Notes under the pieces: model-generated
The model's input: only the letters and a program-made list of their open reading frames with translations
The model's database searches: none
Told to the model about the DNA's origin: nothing
Made by a program: the position numbers and the translations under genes
Assembly (NCBI RefSeq): GCF_946227985.1
Contig: NZ_CAMKGL010000006.1
Location: forward strand, 62,001-126,000
Reading direction: 5' to 3'
Source: Serratia quinivorans
GTDB taxonomy: Bacteria > Pseudomonadota > Gammaproteobacteria > Enterobacterales > Enterobacteriaceae
DNA: 64,000 nt
Part shown: positions 1-8,881 of the stretch, one piece after another
How the letters are laid out: every line of letters begins with the position of its first letter
Position numbering within the stretch: the first letter of the stretch is position 1

Positions 1-288
1 GGCGATGGCCCGATCCCGTCCCGTCAGGATCGCGTACGTGTGCATTACACCGGTCGTCTGATTAACGGCGACGTGTTTGACAGCTCTGTAGAGCGTGGCC
101 AGCCGGCAGAATTCCCGGTCAGCGGCGTGATCCCAGGCTGGATCGAAGCGCTGACTCTGATGCCGGTCGGCTCCAAATGGCAGCTGTACATCCCACACGA
201 CCTGGCCTACGGCGAACGTGGTGCAGGCGCATCCATCCCGCCATTCAGCGCGCTGGTGTTTGACGTAGAACTGCTGGAAATTCTGTAA
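1..288 (+). CDS. fklB: FKBP-type peptidyl-prolyl cis-trans isomerase FklB, 3' part
   Basis: The frame is open from the first base, so the gene begins outside the window; only the last 95 residues are present. They form most of an FKBP catalytic domain: [16 protein letters not shown], then VIPGWIEAL, the [15 protein letters not shown] stretch and the ending FDVELLEIL. FKBPs isomerise X-Pro peptide bonds during protein folding. FklB rather than FkpA is inferred because cpdB-cysQ-ytfJKL-msrA follow, which is the chromosomal neighbourhood of fklB in E. coli. The N-terminal dimerisation part cannot be judged. An ATG at 40 is internal to the domain and is not the start. Confidence 0.9.
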   Translation, partial: GDGPIPSRQDRVRVHYTGRLINGDVFDSSVERGQPAEFPVSGVIPGWIEALTLMPVGSKWQLYIPHDLAYGERGAGASIPPFSALVFDVELLEIL

Positions 289-306
289 GTCACCGCAGCA
301 TTTTTC

Positions 307-336
307 AAGGGCGCCTTAACGGCGCCCTTATTGTTT
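307..336 (+). terminator. Rho-independent terminator after fklB
   Basis: GGGCGCC (309-315), loop TTAAC, GGCGCCC (321-327), extended by two A-T pairs and followed by TTATTGTTT. It lies between the convergent fklB and cpdB and may serve both strands. Confidence 0.8.
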
Positions 337-2287
337 ATTTCTTCTGCAAATCAATCTGGTAAACGGCAAAGCCGATGCTGTCTGTCCCTTCTGCTTTCAT
401 CGGGTACTGGGCATGCGCTTTGATAAACGCGGTGGCTTTGTCACTCGGTGAGGTTTCGAAGCGGATATCCAACGGCTGCGGGCTGCTGAACGTCGCCAGG
501 CGCCAGTTATTATCCACCTGTGGCTTCACTGCGCCGTGTTGCCTGGTTTCAGCGCTGATATAAGCCGCCAGTACCGAACGGTTCTCATCCGGTGAGGCGA
601 AGGCAATGTGTTGATCGCCGGTACCGGCAAACTTGCCGCCGTAGGCGCGGTAGTTATTGGTGGCAACCAGGAAGGTGGCGTTTGGATCGATCGGTTTGCC
701 TTTGAACGTCAGCTCCTTGATGCGTTCCGCCTTGTCGTTAATTAACTGGCATTCGCCGTCGTAACGCGCCGGCTGGCTGACATCGACCTGATAATTAACC
801 CCATCAATGACATCGAAGTTATAGGTGCGGAAACCGTCCCAGTTGATTAGGCCCTGTGGTTTGCTGCTGTTGATGTCGATTTGGTTGAACTGCCCGGCGG
901 AACATTCCAGCCATTCCTTCACTTCTTTGCCGCTGGCTTTCACCACCACCAACGTATTGGGATAGAGGTAGAGGTCTGAAGCGTTACGGAAGGTGAGTTG
1001 GCCTTTTTCCACCTCAACGAAGCTGGCCGGATCGTTTTTGCGCCCCCCCACCTTGAACGGTGCCGCGGCTGACAGCACCGGCAGGTCAGCCAGATCCGGA
1101 TCGCCCTGAATATAATGCTCGACGTAGGCCTTTTGCGCGTTATTCACGATCTGCACCGTCGGATCATCCTGCACCAGCGCCAGATAGCTGTACATGTTGT
1201 CGTCGGCCTTTCCGACAGGCTTGCTGACGAAGTCGCGCGTGCCTTTGTGATCTTCCGCCAGCACCTTCAGCAGGGTGGCGTCTTCCGCCGCCAGCGATTT
1301 TTTGTTCTCTTTGTCGTAAATCGGTCGAGCTTGCGCCTTGGCCGCCGTGACTTTCCAGGTGCCGCTGTCGTTATTCAATTGCAGATCGACCACGCCGAGG
1401 TGATCGCCCCACTGGCCCGGCATCACTGCCGGGATGCCGTTCAGCGTACCCTGTGCGATGTCAGCCCCTTTGATATTGGCGAAGTCCTTGCTGGGGAACA
1501 CGGCGTGAGCATGGCCGAACATGATGGCATCGATGCCCGGTACCTGGCTGAGGTAGTACACCGAGTTTTCCGCCATGGCCTTGTACGGCTCGCTGGACAG
1601 ACCGGAGTGCGGGATAGCCACAACCAGATCGGCGCCCTGTTTGCGAATTTCCGGCACGTAACGTTTAGCGGTTTCGGTGATGTCGTTGACGGTGACCTTG
1701 CCCTGCAAATTGGCTTTATCCCAAACCAGGATTTGCGGCGGCACAAAGCCGATATAACCGATGCGCAAACTATGTTCTTTGCCGTCACGGTCTTTTACCG
1801 GCGTATCGACGATAATGTAAGGAGTGAACAGGGGTTTTTGTGTTTTAGCGTCGATCACGTTGGCATTGATATACGGGAATTTGGCTCCGGCAATGGCATT
1901 CTTCAGATAGTCGAGCCCGTAGTTGAATTCATGGTTGCCGATATTACCGACCACATAATTCAGGGTATTCATTGCCTTATACACCGGGTGTACATCACCG
2001 GGTTTCAGGCCCTTGGCCGCCATATAATCGCCGAGCGGGCTGCCCTGAATAATGTCGCCGTTGTCTACCAGCACCGTATTGGCAGCCTGCTGGCGGGCTT
2101 GTTCAATCAGGCTGGCGGTACGCACCAGACCGAATTTATCGGTCGGTTTATCCTTGTAGTAATCGAAGTCCATCATGTTGCTGTGCAGATCGGTCGTTTC
2201 CAGCACGCGCAGATCGACCGTTGCCGCCTGTGCTGAGGCGCACACCAGCATAGCGAGGGCAGACAACGTCAGCGGACGCTTCATCAT
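335..2287 (-). CDS. cpdB: Periplasmic 2',3'-cyclic-nucleotide 2'-phosphodiesterase/3'-nucleotidase CpdB
   Basis: Hydrolyses 2',3'-cyclic nucleotides and 3'-nucleotides in the periplasm for nucleoside salvage. The chosen start gives 650 residues, about the length of E. coli CpdB (647), with a signal peptide [20 protein letters not shown] cut before ATVDLR. The N-terminal metallophosphoesterase domain shows the metal-binding blocks [36 protein letters not shown] and FGHAHAVFP; the C-terminal 5'-nucleotidase domain has [17 protein letters not shown] and [11 protein letters not shown]. The frame stays open upstream to 2410, but that 41-residue extension precedes the signal peptide and has no support. 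A GGAG lies about 10 bases before the chosen ATG. Single gene, divergent from cysQ. Confidence 0.97.
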   Translation of the reverse strand: MMKRPLTLSALAMLVCASAQAATVDLRVLETTDLHSNMMDFDYYKDKPTDKFGLVRTASLIEQARQQAANTVLVDNGDIIQGSPLGDYMAAKGLKPGDVHPVYKAMNTLNYVVGNIGNHEFNYGLDYLKNAIAGAKFPYINANVIDAKTQKPLFTPYIIVDTPVKDRDGKEHSLRIGYIGFVPPQILVWDKANLQGKVTVNDITETAKRYVPEIRKQGADLVVAIPHSGLSSEPYKAMAENSVYYLSQVPGIDAIMFGHAHAVFPSKDFANIKGADIAQGTLNGIPAVMPGQWGDHLGVVDLQLNNDSGTWKVTAAKAQARPIYDKENKKSLAAEDATLLKVLAEDHKGTRDFVSKPVGKADDNMYSYLALVQDDPTVQIVNNAQKAYVEHYIQGDPDLADLPVLSAAAPFKVGGRKNDPASFVEVEKGQLTFRNASDLYLYPNTLVVVKASGKEVKEWLECSAGQFNQIDINSSKPQGLINWDGFRTYNFDVIDGVNYQVDVSQPARYDGECQLINDKAERIKELTFKGKPIDPNATFLVATNNYRAYGGKFAGTGDQHIAFASPDENRSVLAAYISAETRQHGAVKPQVDNNWRLATFSSPQPLDIRFETSPSDKATAFIKAHAQYPMKAEGTDSIGFAVYQIDLQKK

Positions 2288-2528
2288 TTTTAGTTTTCTC
2301 CATTCCATTTTTCGAGTTTTATCGCAGAGGAACATGTAATTAACATTGGTTGTCTCACCAAACTGTGAAGTGTGGCAGAAAATAAGCCAGAGTAGGGCAG
2401 TAAATGTCACAGTTGTGACGGCAAAGACTCGAGCAATTACCGCGGGTTAAATCGTTGTGATGGATATTCCATGCAAAAAAAACTAGGCTGCTAGCAATGA
2501 GAAAGGGGAAATGACCCATGGAACCGTA

Positions 2529-2651
2529 TACCCGTCATACTTGAAGCTGCCTCATTGTTGGCTGCGTCTACTCACCCCGGTCACATAGTGGACCAGGCTC
2601 CCGGGGATTCGTAGGCTTGCCGCCGCGATGCAGCTCCAATTATTTAGGGTA
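2529..2651. repeat. 123-bp dispersed intergenic repeat, copy A
   Basis: Begins TACCCGTCATACTTGAAGCTG and ends GCAGCTCC...AGGGTA, so the ends are inverted repeats (TACCC/GGGTA; AAGCTGC/GCAGCT). It aligns end to end with the equal-length copy at 4507-4629. From memory, similar elements are common between genes in Serratia and Yersinia. It ends 17 bp before the cysQ start, so it sits in the cysQ leader. Confidence 0.75.
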
Positions 2652-2668
2652 TTTATCTGAGGTGAATG

Positions 2669-3409
2669 ATGTTAGAGCAAATTTGCCAACTGTCCCGCGA
2701 GGCGGGCGCGGCGATCATGGCGGTATATGACGGTAAACAACCGCTTGATGTCGCACAGAAAAAAGATGATTCCCCGGTGACGGCGGCCGATCTGGCAGCG
2801 CACCACATTATCCAACGCGGCCTGGCGGCGTTAACGCCGGACATACCTTTATTGTCAGAGGAAGATCCGCCGAGCTGGGAAGTGCGGCAGAACTGGACGC
2901 GTTACTGGCTGGTCGATCCGCTGGATGGCACCAAGGAATTCCTCAACCGTAACGGCGAATTCACGGTAAATATTGCGCTGATTGAAGGCGGTGAAGCGGT
3001 GATGGGCGTGGTTTACGCCCCGGCAATCGACGTGTTGTACCTGGCCGAACGCGGCAAAGCCTGGAAAGAAGAAAAAGGCCAACGCCAGGCGATTGGCGTC
3101 AGTAATGCCAATCCGCCGTTGGTGGTGGTTAGCCGCTCGCACAGTGACGAAGAGCTGAGGGATTACCTGAATCAGTTAGGTGAGCATCAGACCGTATCTG
3201 TCGGTTCCTCGCTGAAGTTCTGCCTGGTGGCGGAAGGTAAAGCGCAGCTTTACCCACGTTTTGGACCGACCAATATCTGGGATACCGCCGCCGGACACGC
3301 GGTCGCGGTGGCGGCCGGAGCGCAGATCCACGACTGGCAGGGCAGGCCGCTGCTCTACACGCCGCGTGAGTCTTTCCTCAACCCCGGTTTCCGGGTTTCG
3401 CTGTTCTAA
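2669..3409 (+). CDS. cysQ: 3'(2'),5'-bisphosphate nucleotidase CysQ
   Basis: Dephosphorylates 3'-phosphoadenosine 5'-phosphate (PAP) left over from sulfate assimilation, protecting enzymes that PAP inhibits. It is a 246-residue member of the Mg-dependent, Li-sensitive inositol monophosphatase fold. Visible motifs: the metal ligands SEEDPP, the signature [11 protein letters not shown], and the C-terminal [15 protein letters not shown]. Two ATG codons are adjacent (2666 and 2669). The second matches the E. coli N terminus (MLxQxCQL) and leaves AGGTG at normal spacing. The 3' end is one base from the 3' end of convergent ytfJ, with no terminator between. The 5' leader is occupied by a 123-bp repeat, so the promoter is probably within or upstream of it. 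Confidence 0.96.
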   Translation: MLEQICQLSREAGAAIMAVYDGKQPLDVAQKKDDSPVTAADLAAHHIIQRGLAALTPDIPLLSEEDPPSWEVRQNWTRYWLVDPLDGTKEFLNRNGEFTVNIALIEGGEAVMGVVYAPAIDVLYLAERGKAWKEEKGQRQAIGVSNANPPLVVVSRSHSDEELRDYLNQLGEHQTVSVGSSLKFCLVAEGKAQLYPRFGPTNIWDTAAGHAVAVAAGAQIHDWQGRPLLYTPRESFLNPGFRVSLF

Positions 3410-3410
3410 T

Positions 3411-3968
3411 TCAGTTTGCCAGGAGTTGGTGCAGTTGGCTCATGACCTGCTGCACCTCTTCCGGCGTCAGTGCGCCGTCTTTGGCGAACTGGATCCTGCC
3501 TTGCTTGTCCAGCACCACAATGGCCGACCCCTTCGGCTGCAAATCCCAGGCTTTGCGCACGTTGCCGTTGCTGTCGACCACAAACTGCGACCAGGGGAAC
3601 TCTTTCTTGCTGTCTTCAATGCTGCTGCGGACAAACATCGCTGTGCCGAGCAGGGCATCATCGGTATTTACGATTGTCGTCGTTTGGTAACGATCGTGCG
3701 GTAGCTTGGCTTTCTTAATCGCTTCAATCAGTGGGTCGTTCATGTCTTTGGCAGAGCTGCGGCCGGCAATATGCTGGATGACTCGCACTTTTCCACTGAG
3801 CTGCGCGCTATTCCAGTTTTGATAGCTAAACTTATCATTAGCGTAGTTCAACTCCCCTTTGTCGCTGACGCCAATTGGCGCTACGCGTTGCTGGAGCTGG
3901 AAGTTATGCGCAGAGGCAAAAAGAGGTGCAAACAGCAGGGATGCAATGAGCATGTGACTTTTTTTCAT
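3411..3968 (-). CDS. ytfJ: YtfJ family periplasmic thioredoxin-fold protein
   Basis: 185 residues starting MKKSHMLIASLLFAPLFASA, a clear Sec signal peptide cut before HNFQLQQR. The mature part resembles thioredoxin-fold proteins (GKVRVIQHIAGRSSAKDMND; GSAIVVLDKQGRIQFAKDGAL) but lacks a CxxC motif, so it is not an obvious redox enzyme. E. coli YtfJ (184 residues) has no firmly assigned role. The start at 3968 is preceded by AAGGAGAAGGC; an open frame upstream to 4004 is not used. Convergent with cysQ, divergent from ytfK. Confidence 0.9.
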   Translation of the reverse strand: MKKSHMLIASLLFAPLFASAHNFQLQQRVAPIGVSDKGELNYANDKFSYQNWNSAQLSGKVRVIQHIAGRSSAKDMNDPLIEAIKKAKLPHDRYQTTTIVNTDDALLGTAMFVRSSIEDSKKEFPWSQFVVDSNGNVRKAWDLQPKGSAIVVLDKQGRIQFAKDGALTPEEVQQVMSQLHQLLAN

Positions 3969-4294
3969 GCCTTCTCCTTGAAGGGGGAATGGTGCCGACA
4001 GCACCCGACAGCCTAAAGCATAGGTGGTGATCGGAGGTCTGTCCTGTTAGCCGGATCTCAGTTCTTTCTTCTGACCGCTAATACCCGGTTTTTGAAGGGA
4101 TATACTGAAAAAGTTATATATAATCATATACAATTCTGTCAAAAAGTGTAAATCCAGTGAAGATCTCCGGGCGGAAATGAACGATATAGTCTTTACTAGG
4201 TCTACTACATGGCAATCAAGTTGCGTTCTTACTTTAGAGGCTGCCACCTTGGCGGCTCGCTGAACGCATGGACCAAACGGAGGAAAGTAATAGA
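3969..4294. other. Intergenic region between divergent ytfJ and ytfK
   Basis: 326 bp, AT-rich in 4090-4160, presumably carrying both promoters. No RNA gene, repeat or conserved ORF is recognised. An open frame at 4047-4247 on the minus strand has no recognisable protein features. Confidence 0.5.
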
Positions 4295-4501
4295 ATGAGA
4301 ATCTTCCAGCGTTATAATCCGTTGAAAGTGGCGAAGTATGTTAAGACCCTGTTTCGTGGCCGGCTGTATATCAAAGATGTAGGCGCGTTCGAATTCGATG
4401 AAGGGAAAATTCTGCTGCCAAAAATTCGCGATCGGCGTCACTTCAGCGTGATGTCAGAGGTTAACCGTCAGGTGTTGTTGTTGCAGACCGAGATGGGTTG
4501 A
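4295..4501 (+). CDS. ytfK: YtfK, SpoT-activating stress protein
   Basis: 68 residues starting [20 protein letters not shown], nearly identical in pattern to E. coli YtfK (68 residues), including [19 protein letters not shown] and the ending [12 protein letters not shown]. Published work on E. coli YtfK describes it as binding SpoT and shifting it toward (p)ppGpp synthesis during phosphate or fatty-acid starvation; that role is transferred here. The ATG at 4295 follows GGAGGAAAGTAATAG. An earlier in-frame ATG at 4268 precedes the Shine-Dalgarno and is not conserved. It is basic and soluble, followed by a dispersed repeat and a terminator shared with ytfL. Confidence 0.92.
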   Translation: MRIFQRYNPLKVAKYVKTLFRGRLYIKDVGAFEFDEGKILLPKIRDRRHFSVMSEVNRQVLLLQTEMG

Positions 4502-4506
4502 TCAAC

Positions 4507-4629
4507 TACCCGTCGCCTTTCAAGCTGCAGCGTTGTTACCTGCCCCCCATCACTCCAGTTACTTACTAAAGTAAGCGCCTGGGGATGAGTGAGCTGGCCG
4601 CCTAGCTGCAACTCGAAATTCATAGGGTA
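4507..4629. repeat. 123-bp dispersed intergenic repeat, copy B
   Basis: Same length as the element at 2529-2651 and alignable throughout, with TACCC and GGGTA ends and an internal GCTGC/GCTGCA inverted pair. The centre forms a hairpin (TTACT...AGTAA). Lies just after the ytfK stop codon. Confidence 0.75.
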
Positions 4630-4662
4630 ATAGTTAGAGCACCTGCAAAAGCTAAAATAATT

Positions 4663-4690
4663 GCGGCCCCGTTTGGGGCCGCTGACGTTT
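4663..4690. terminator. Bidirectional terminator between ytfK and ytfL
   Basis: GCGGCCCC (4663-4670), loop GTTT, GGGGCCGC (4675-4682). A T-rich stretch follows on the plus strand after a short gap (4686-4692) and A-rich sequence precedes it (4644-4660), so it could act in both directions. Confidence 0.7.
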
Positions 4691-4703
4691 TTATCGATTG
4701 AGA

Positions 4704-6035
4704 TCAGGCCGCGGAGTTTTCTTCCGGTGTCTTCGGCAGTACCGATGCCGGTTTGTCGCTCAGCCTGGTTACCAACAGTTGGTCAATCTTGTAGCTGTCG
4801 ATATCCACCACTTCAAACTTGTAGCCGGCGTATTTGACGAAGTCGGTTCGTTTCGGGATCTTGCGCAGCATATACATCATAAAGCCGCCGATGGTTTCGT
4901 AGTTGCCCGCCTGCGGGAACTCATCAATGTGCAGCACGCGCATTACATCGTCGATCGGCGTACCGCCCTCAATCAGCCATGAGCTTTCATCACGCGCCAC
5001 GATCTGCTCTTCCTGGCCCTGGCCTACCAGATCGCCCATCAGCGTGGTCATCACGTCATTGAGTGTGATGATACCCACGACCAGCGCATATTCATTGAGA
5101 ATAACCGCAAAGTCTTCACCGGCGGTTTTAAAGCTTTCCAGCGCTTCAGATAGCGTCAGGGTATCCGGCACGATCAGCGCCGAGCGGATCTGCACGCCGC
5201 TGCTCAGCACCAGGCTCTGATTGCCCAGCACGCGGTTCAACAGGTCTTTGGAGTCAACGTAGCCGACGACCTGATCGATATTGCCATCACACACCAGGAA
5301 CTTGGAGTGCGGATGGGTTGAGACCTTCTCGATAATGCTTTCTTCGGTCTCACGCAGGTCGAAGTAAACCACGCTTTCGCGAGAGGTCATCGACGAAGGT
5401 ACGGTGCGAGACTCCAGTTCGAAGACGTTTTCGATCAGCTCATGTTCCTGTTTGCGCAGCACACCCGCCAGGGCACCGGCTTCAACCACCGCATAAATAT
5501 CGTCGGAGGTGATGTCGTCTTTGCGCACCATCGGCAGTTTGAACAGGCGGAAGATCAGGTTTGCCATGCCGTTGAAGAACCACACCAACGGCCGGAAAAT
5601 CATGATCGAGAAACGCATCGGGTTGATGATCCGGACGGCAAACGTCTCTGGTGCAATCATACCGATGCGCTTCGGGGTCAAATCTGCAAACAGGATAAAC
5701 AGGCTGGTTACCAGCACGAACGAACAGATGAAGCTGGCCTGCTCTGCCAGTTCAGGTGACAAAAAGCGATCGAACAATGGTTGGAATGTAGGAGAAAAGG
5801 CTGCATCACCGACGATACCGCCGAGAATAGCCACGGCGTTCAGGCCAATCTGCACCACGGTAAAATACAACCCCGGAGTTTCCTGCAGCTTGAGGACTTT
5901 GGCGGCATTGACGTTACCTTCGTCAGCCATCATTTTCAGTTTAATCTTGCGTGACGCGGCCAGAGATATTTCCGACAGTGAGAAGAACGCACTCACTGCG
6001 ATCAGAAAAAGAATCAGTAAAATACTGTTTAACAT
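4704..6035 (-). CDS. ytfL: YtfL, CNNM/CBS-domain inner-membrane protein (CorC/HlyC family)
   Basis: 443 residues. The N-terminal DUF21/CNNM membrane domain has about four hydrophobic segments (MLNSILLILFLIAVSAFFSL; YFTVVQIGLNAVAILGGIV; ASFICSFVLVTSLFILFADL; a fourth near residues 130-160). A CBS-domain pair follows (about 200-330), then a C-terminal CorC/HlyC domain (DVMRVLHIDEFPQAGNYETI). In eukaryotes and some bacteria the family handles Mg2+; E. coli YtfL has been linked to cytoplasmic pH and polyamine homeostasis. The substrate here is unproven. It follows msrA on the same strand with a 176-bp gap, so it is probably a separate transcript. Confidence 0.9.
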   Translation of the reverse strand: MLNSILLILFLIAVSAFFSLSEISLAASRKIKLKMMADEGNVNAAKVLKLQETPGLYFTVVQIGLNAVAILGGIVGDAAFSPTFQPLFDRFLSPELAEQASFICSFVLVTSLFILFADLTPKRIGMIAPETFAVRIINPMRFSIMIFRPLVWFFNGMANLIFRLFKLPMVRKDDITSDDIYAVVEAGALAGVLRKQEHELIENVFELESRTVPSSMTSRESVVYFDLRETEESIIEKVSTHPHSKFLVCDGNIDQVVGYVDSKDLLNRVLGNQSLVLSSGVQIRSALIVPDTLTLSEALESFKTAGEDFAVILNEYALVVGIITLNDVMTTLMGDLVGQGQEEQIVARDESSWLIEGGTPIDDVMRVLHIDEFPQAGNYETIGGFMMYMLRKIPKRTDFVKYAGYKFEVVDIDSYKIDQLLVTRLSDKPASVLPKTPEENSAA

Positions 6036-6211
6036 AATCTATCCATACGTGCCGACGGGATGACGGCGCTCTTGAGGAAGGGTAGTACATTGTAAAAAAA
6101 GTAGCGATAACAACCAGAAAGGAGGCTATCAGGCCGCAGATGCGGCCCGCACAGTATAGCAGCAGCCCTACCGGGGCCGCCAGTGGTTAAAAATTACCGC
6201 CAATCTGCGGC

Positions 6212-6853
6212 TTAGCTCTGTGGGGGTAAGCAAACACCTATGCCGCCCAGGCCACAGTATCCTTCAGGATTCTTGTACAGGTACTGCTGGTGGTCGTCCT
6301 CGGCATAGTAGAACGGAAGTGCCGGTGCGACTTCGGTGGTGATGGTGCGTTTATCGCCGGCCTGCTCCATTGCCTGTTGGAAACGCTGCAGGCTGCTTTC
6401 CGCTTCGGTCTGCTGCTCTGGCGTCAGCGTATAAATCGCCGATCGGTACTGGGTACCGACGTCGCCGCCCTGACGCATGCCCTGAGCCGGGTCGTGGTTC
6501 TCCCAAAATACCTGCAGCAACTGCTTATAGCCGATGATTTTCGGATCGAATACCACTCGCACCACTTCCGTGTGGCCCGTTTGGCCGCTGCACACTTCGC
6601 GATAAGTCGGGTTTGGCGTATAGCCACCGCTGTAGCCTGCGGCGGTGCTGTAAACCCCTTGCTGCTGCCAGAACAGGCGTTCCACACCCCAGAAACACCC
6701 CATGGCGAAGATCGCTACTTCCATGCCGTCCGGCACTTGAGTCATTGAGTGATCGGTGACCACGTTAAGCGTGGCAACCGGCATGGGAGTGGTGCGGCCA
6801 GGCAATGCGTTTGCCTGGTCGACGGTTTGTGTTTTATCAAAAAATGGCACCAC
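6212..6853 (-). CDS. msrA: Peptide methionine (S)-S-oxide reductase MsrA
   Basis: Reduces the S-epimer of methionine sulfoxide in proteins and free methionine, using thioredoxin. 213 residues with the catalytic motif GCFWG (Cys53), [12 protein letters not shown], the downstream [19 protein letters not shown] block, and two C-terminal resolving cysteines in [10 protein letters not shown] (199 and 207). The N-terminal extension [19 protein letters not shown] matches the long enterobacterial form (212 residues in E. coli). The start is the ATG at 6853, preceded by AGGAGTC. Divergent from tamA across about 290 bp that must hold both promoters. Confidence 0.96.
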   Translation of the reverse strand: MVPFFDKTQTVDQANALPGRTTPMPVATLNVVTDHSMTQVPDGMEVAIFAMGCFWGVERLFWQQQGVYSTAAGYSGGYTPNPTYREVCSGQTGHTEVVRVVFDPKIIGYKQLLQVFWENHDPAQGMRQGGDVGTQYRSAIYTLTPEQQTEAESSLQRFQQAMEQAGDKRTITTEVAPALPFYYAEDDHQQYLYKNPEGYCGLGGIGVCLPPQS

Positions 6854-7144
6854 GGTTGACTCCTGTTGTCACAGTAAGAATTGGCCCAAGAGGCGGCAGT
6901 TAAGTTGTATCTAACCGCAACTTTGCCCACAATAAGCTACATATTGAGATTATGTCTCAGATTAACGCAGTATTTAGAGCGCCAAAAGATAAGAATGCGC
7001 CAGTTCACTGCGGCAGTAAAACCGTAACATGCAGCGTCTGGAAAAATGCTGAAAAGGGCCGCCGTCCTGATAGCGCGGAGTAGGCCCTGGCCCCAGAGCG
7101 AGTGTTATTACAGGAAAGTAAAATAAATTAATTAAGGAGAACAC

Positions 7145-8881
7145 GTGCCACGATACCGTGCCCTGTGCTTTGTGTGTGCGCTGCTCGCCACGCCTGCGGC
7201 CTATTCGGCGAATGTGCGACTGCAGGTTGAAGGACTTAGTGGGGAACTGGAAAAGAACGTCCGGGTGCGTTTGTCATCCATCGCGCCGGAAGAGGTCAGT
7301 ACGGATGGCCGTTTTCGCGCCCGTGTTGATGAAGCGGTCCGCCAGGGGCTGCGGGCACTCGGCTATTATCAGCCGACCATAGACTTTACGCTCGATGACC
7401 GGCCAGGGCTGGCTCGCCCGGTGCTGCACGCCAAGGTTAACCCTGGCGAACCGGTGCGAATTGCCGGTGCCAATATCGTGCTGGAAGGCGGTGCGAAAAC
7501 CGATGACGACTATCTGGCGTTAGTCAAAAAAGGCAAGCCGACGATAGGCGAGATCCTCAATCACGGCAAATACGACAGTTTTAAAGGTTCGCTGACCGGT
7601 CTGGCGCTGCGTAAGGGCTATTTCGATGCCGATATGACCAAAAGCCAGCTCGGTGTGGCCGAAGATCTGCACAAGGCCTATTGGGACATCGATTTCAACA
7701 GTGGGCAGCGTTATCGCTTCGGCCAGGTGAAATTCACCGGCTCGCAAATTCGTGAAGACTATCTGCAAAATCTGGTGCCCTTTCATCAGGGGGATTATTA
7801 CAGTTCGGAAGATCTGGCCGAGCTGAACCGCCGTTTATCCGCCACTAACTGGTTTAACTCGGTGGTGGTGTCCCCTGATTTCAACGATGCCAAAGAGAAC
7901 AAGATTTTGCCGTTAGATGCGTTGGTATCGCCGCGCACGCGTAACACCATCGAAACCGGGGTCGGTTATTCCACCGACGTCGGTCCCCGAATCAAAGGCA
8001 CCTGGAAAAAGCCCTGGCTTAACGACCGTGGTCACAGCCTGGAAACCAGTGCCAGTATTTCGGCTCCGGAACAGCAGCTCGATTTGACCTATAAAATCCC
8101 GTTATTGAAGAATCCACTGGAGCAGTACTACCTGCTGCAGGGTGGTTTCAAGAACGTTGATCTCAACGATACCAAGTCCGTCACGTCGAAAGCGGTGGTT
8201 TCCCGCAACTGGGATCTCTCCAGCGGTTGGCAGCGGGCGCTCAACCTGACCTGGCGTCTTGACCACTTTACTCAGGGTAACGTCACCAACACCACCATGC
8301 TGCTGTATCCCGGCGTTAGCGTTAACCGCACCCGTTCACGCGGTGGTCTGATGCCCACCTGGGGGGACAGCCAGCGCTATTCTATTGATGTGTCTGACAG
8401 CACCTGGGGGTCTGATGTGGACTTCGCGCTGATGCAGGCGCAGAACGTTTGGATCCGCACCCTGGCCGACAAGCACCGTTTTGTTGCACGTGGGCAGGTG
8501 GGTTGGATTGAAACCAACGACTTTGAAAGAGTGCCGCCAGACCTGCGATTCTTCGCCGGTGGCGATCGCAGCATTCGTGGCTACAAGTACAAGGGTATTT
8601 CACCCCGCGATGGCGACGGTAAGCTGACGGGTGCTTCCAAAATGCTGACCGGCTCGCTGGAGTATCAATACAACGTGACCGGTAAATGGTGGGGCGCGGT
8701 GTTTGTCGATTCAGGCGAAGCAGTGAACGATATCAAGCAGAGCGACTTTAAGACCGGCGCCGGCTTCGGCGTGCGCTGGCAGTCACCGGTTGGGCCGGTG
8801 AAGCTGGATATCGCCGCCCCGGTTGGGGATAAAGACACCCACGGGGTGCAGTTCTATATTGGCTTGGGGCCTGAACTATGA
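7145..8881 (+). CDS. tamA: Outer-membrane translocation module subunit TamA (Omp85 family)
   Basis: 578 residues, start GTG after AATTAAGGAGAACAC. A signal peptide (to about residue 22, ...AAYSA) is followed by three POTRA domains (about 23-265) and a C-terminal 16-strand barrel. Barrel signatures are [14 protein letters not shown], the conserved [20 protein letters not shown] (the Omp85 RGY/F element) and the ending [13 protein letters not shown]...[12 protein letters not shown]. TamA with TamB forms an envelope-spanning complex implicated in autotransporter assembly and, more recently, phospholipid transport to the outer membrane. The 3' end overlaps tamB by ATGA, indicating translational coupling. 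Confidence 0.97.
   Translation: MPRYRALCFVCALLATPAAYSANVRLQVEGLSGELEKNVRVRLSSIAPEEVSTDGRFRARVDEAVRQGLRALGYYQPTIDFTLDDRPGLARPVLHAKVNPGEPVRIAGANIVLEGGAKTDDDYLALVKKGKPTIGEILNHGKYDSFKGSLTGLALRKGYFDADMTKSQLGVAEDLHKAYWDIDFNSGQRYRFGQVKFTGSQIREDYLQNLVPFHQGDYYSSEDLAELNRRLSATNWFNSVVVSPDFNDAKENKILPLDALVSPRTRNTIETGVGYSTDVGPRIKGTWKKPWLNDRGHSLETSASISAPEQQLDLTYKIPLLKNPLEQYYLLQGGFKNVDLNDTKSVTSKAVVSRNWDLSSGWQRALNLTWRLDHFTQGNVTNTTMLLYPGVSVNRTRSRGGLMPTWGDSQRYSIDVSDSTWGSDVDFALMQAQNVWIRTLADKHRFVARGQVGWIETNDFERVPPDLRFFAGGDRSIRGYKYKGISPRDGDGKLTGASKMLTGSLEYQYNVTGKWWGAVFVDSGEAVNDIKQSDFKTGAGFGVRWQSPVGPVKLDIAAPVGDKDTHGVQFYIGLGPEL

Noticed and set aside
1115-2236. 373-codon open frame opposite cpdB
   Set aside because: Lies entirely within cpdB on the other strand and shows no protein-family features.
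2406-2419. GTCACAGTTGTGAC palindrome upstream of cpdB considered as a CRP site
   Set aside because: CRP half sites are TGTGA-N6-TCACA; here the halves are in the opposite order and two bases apart.
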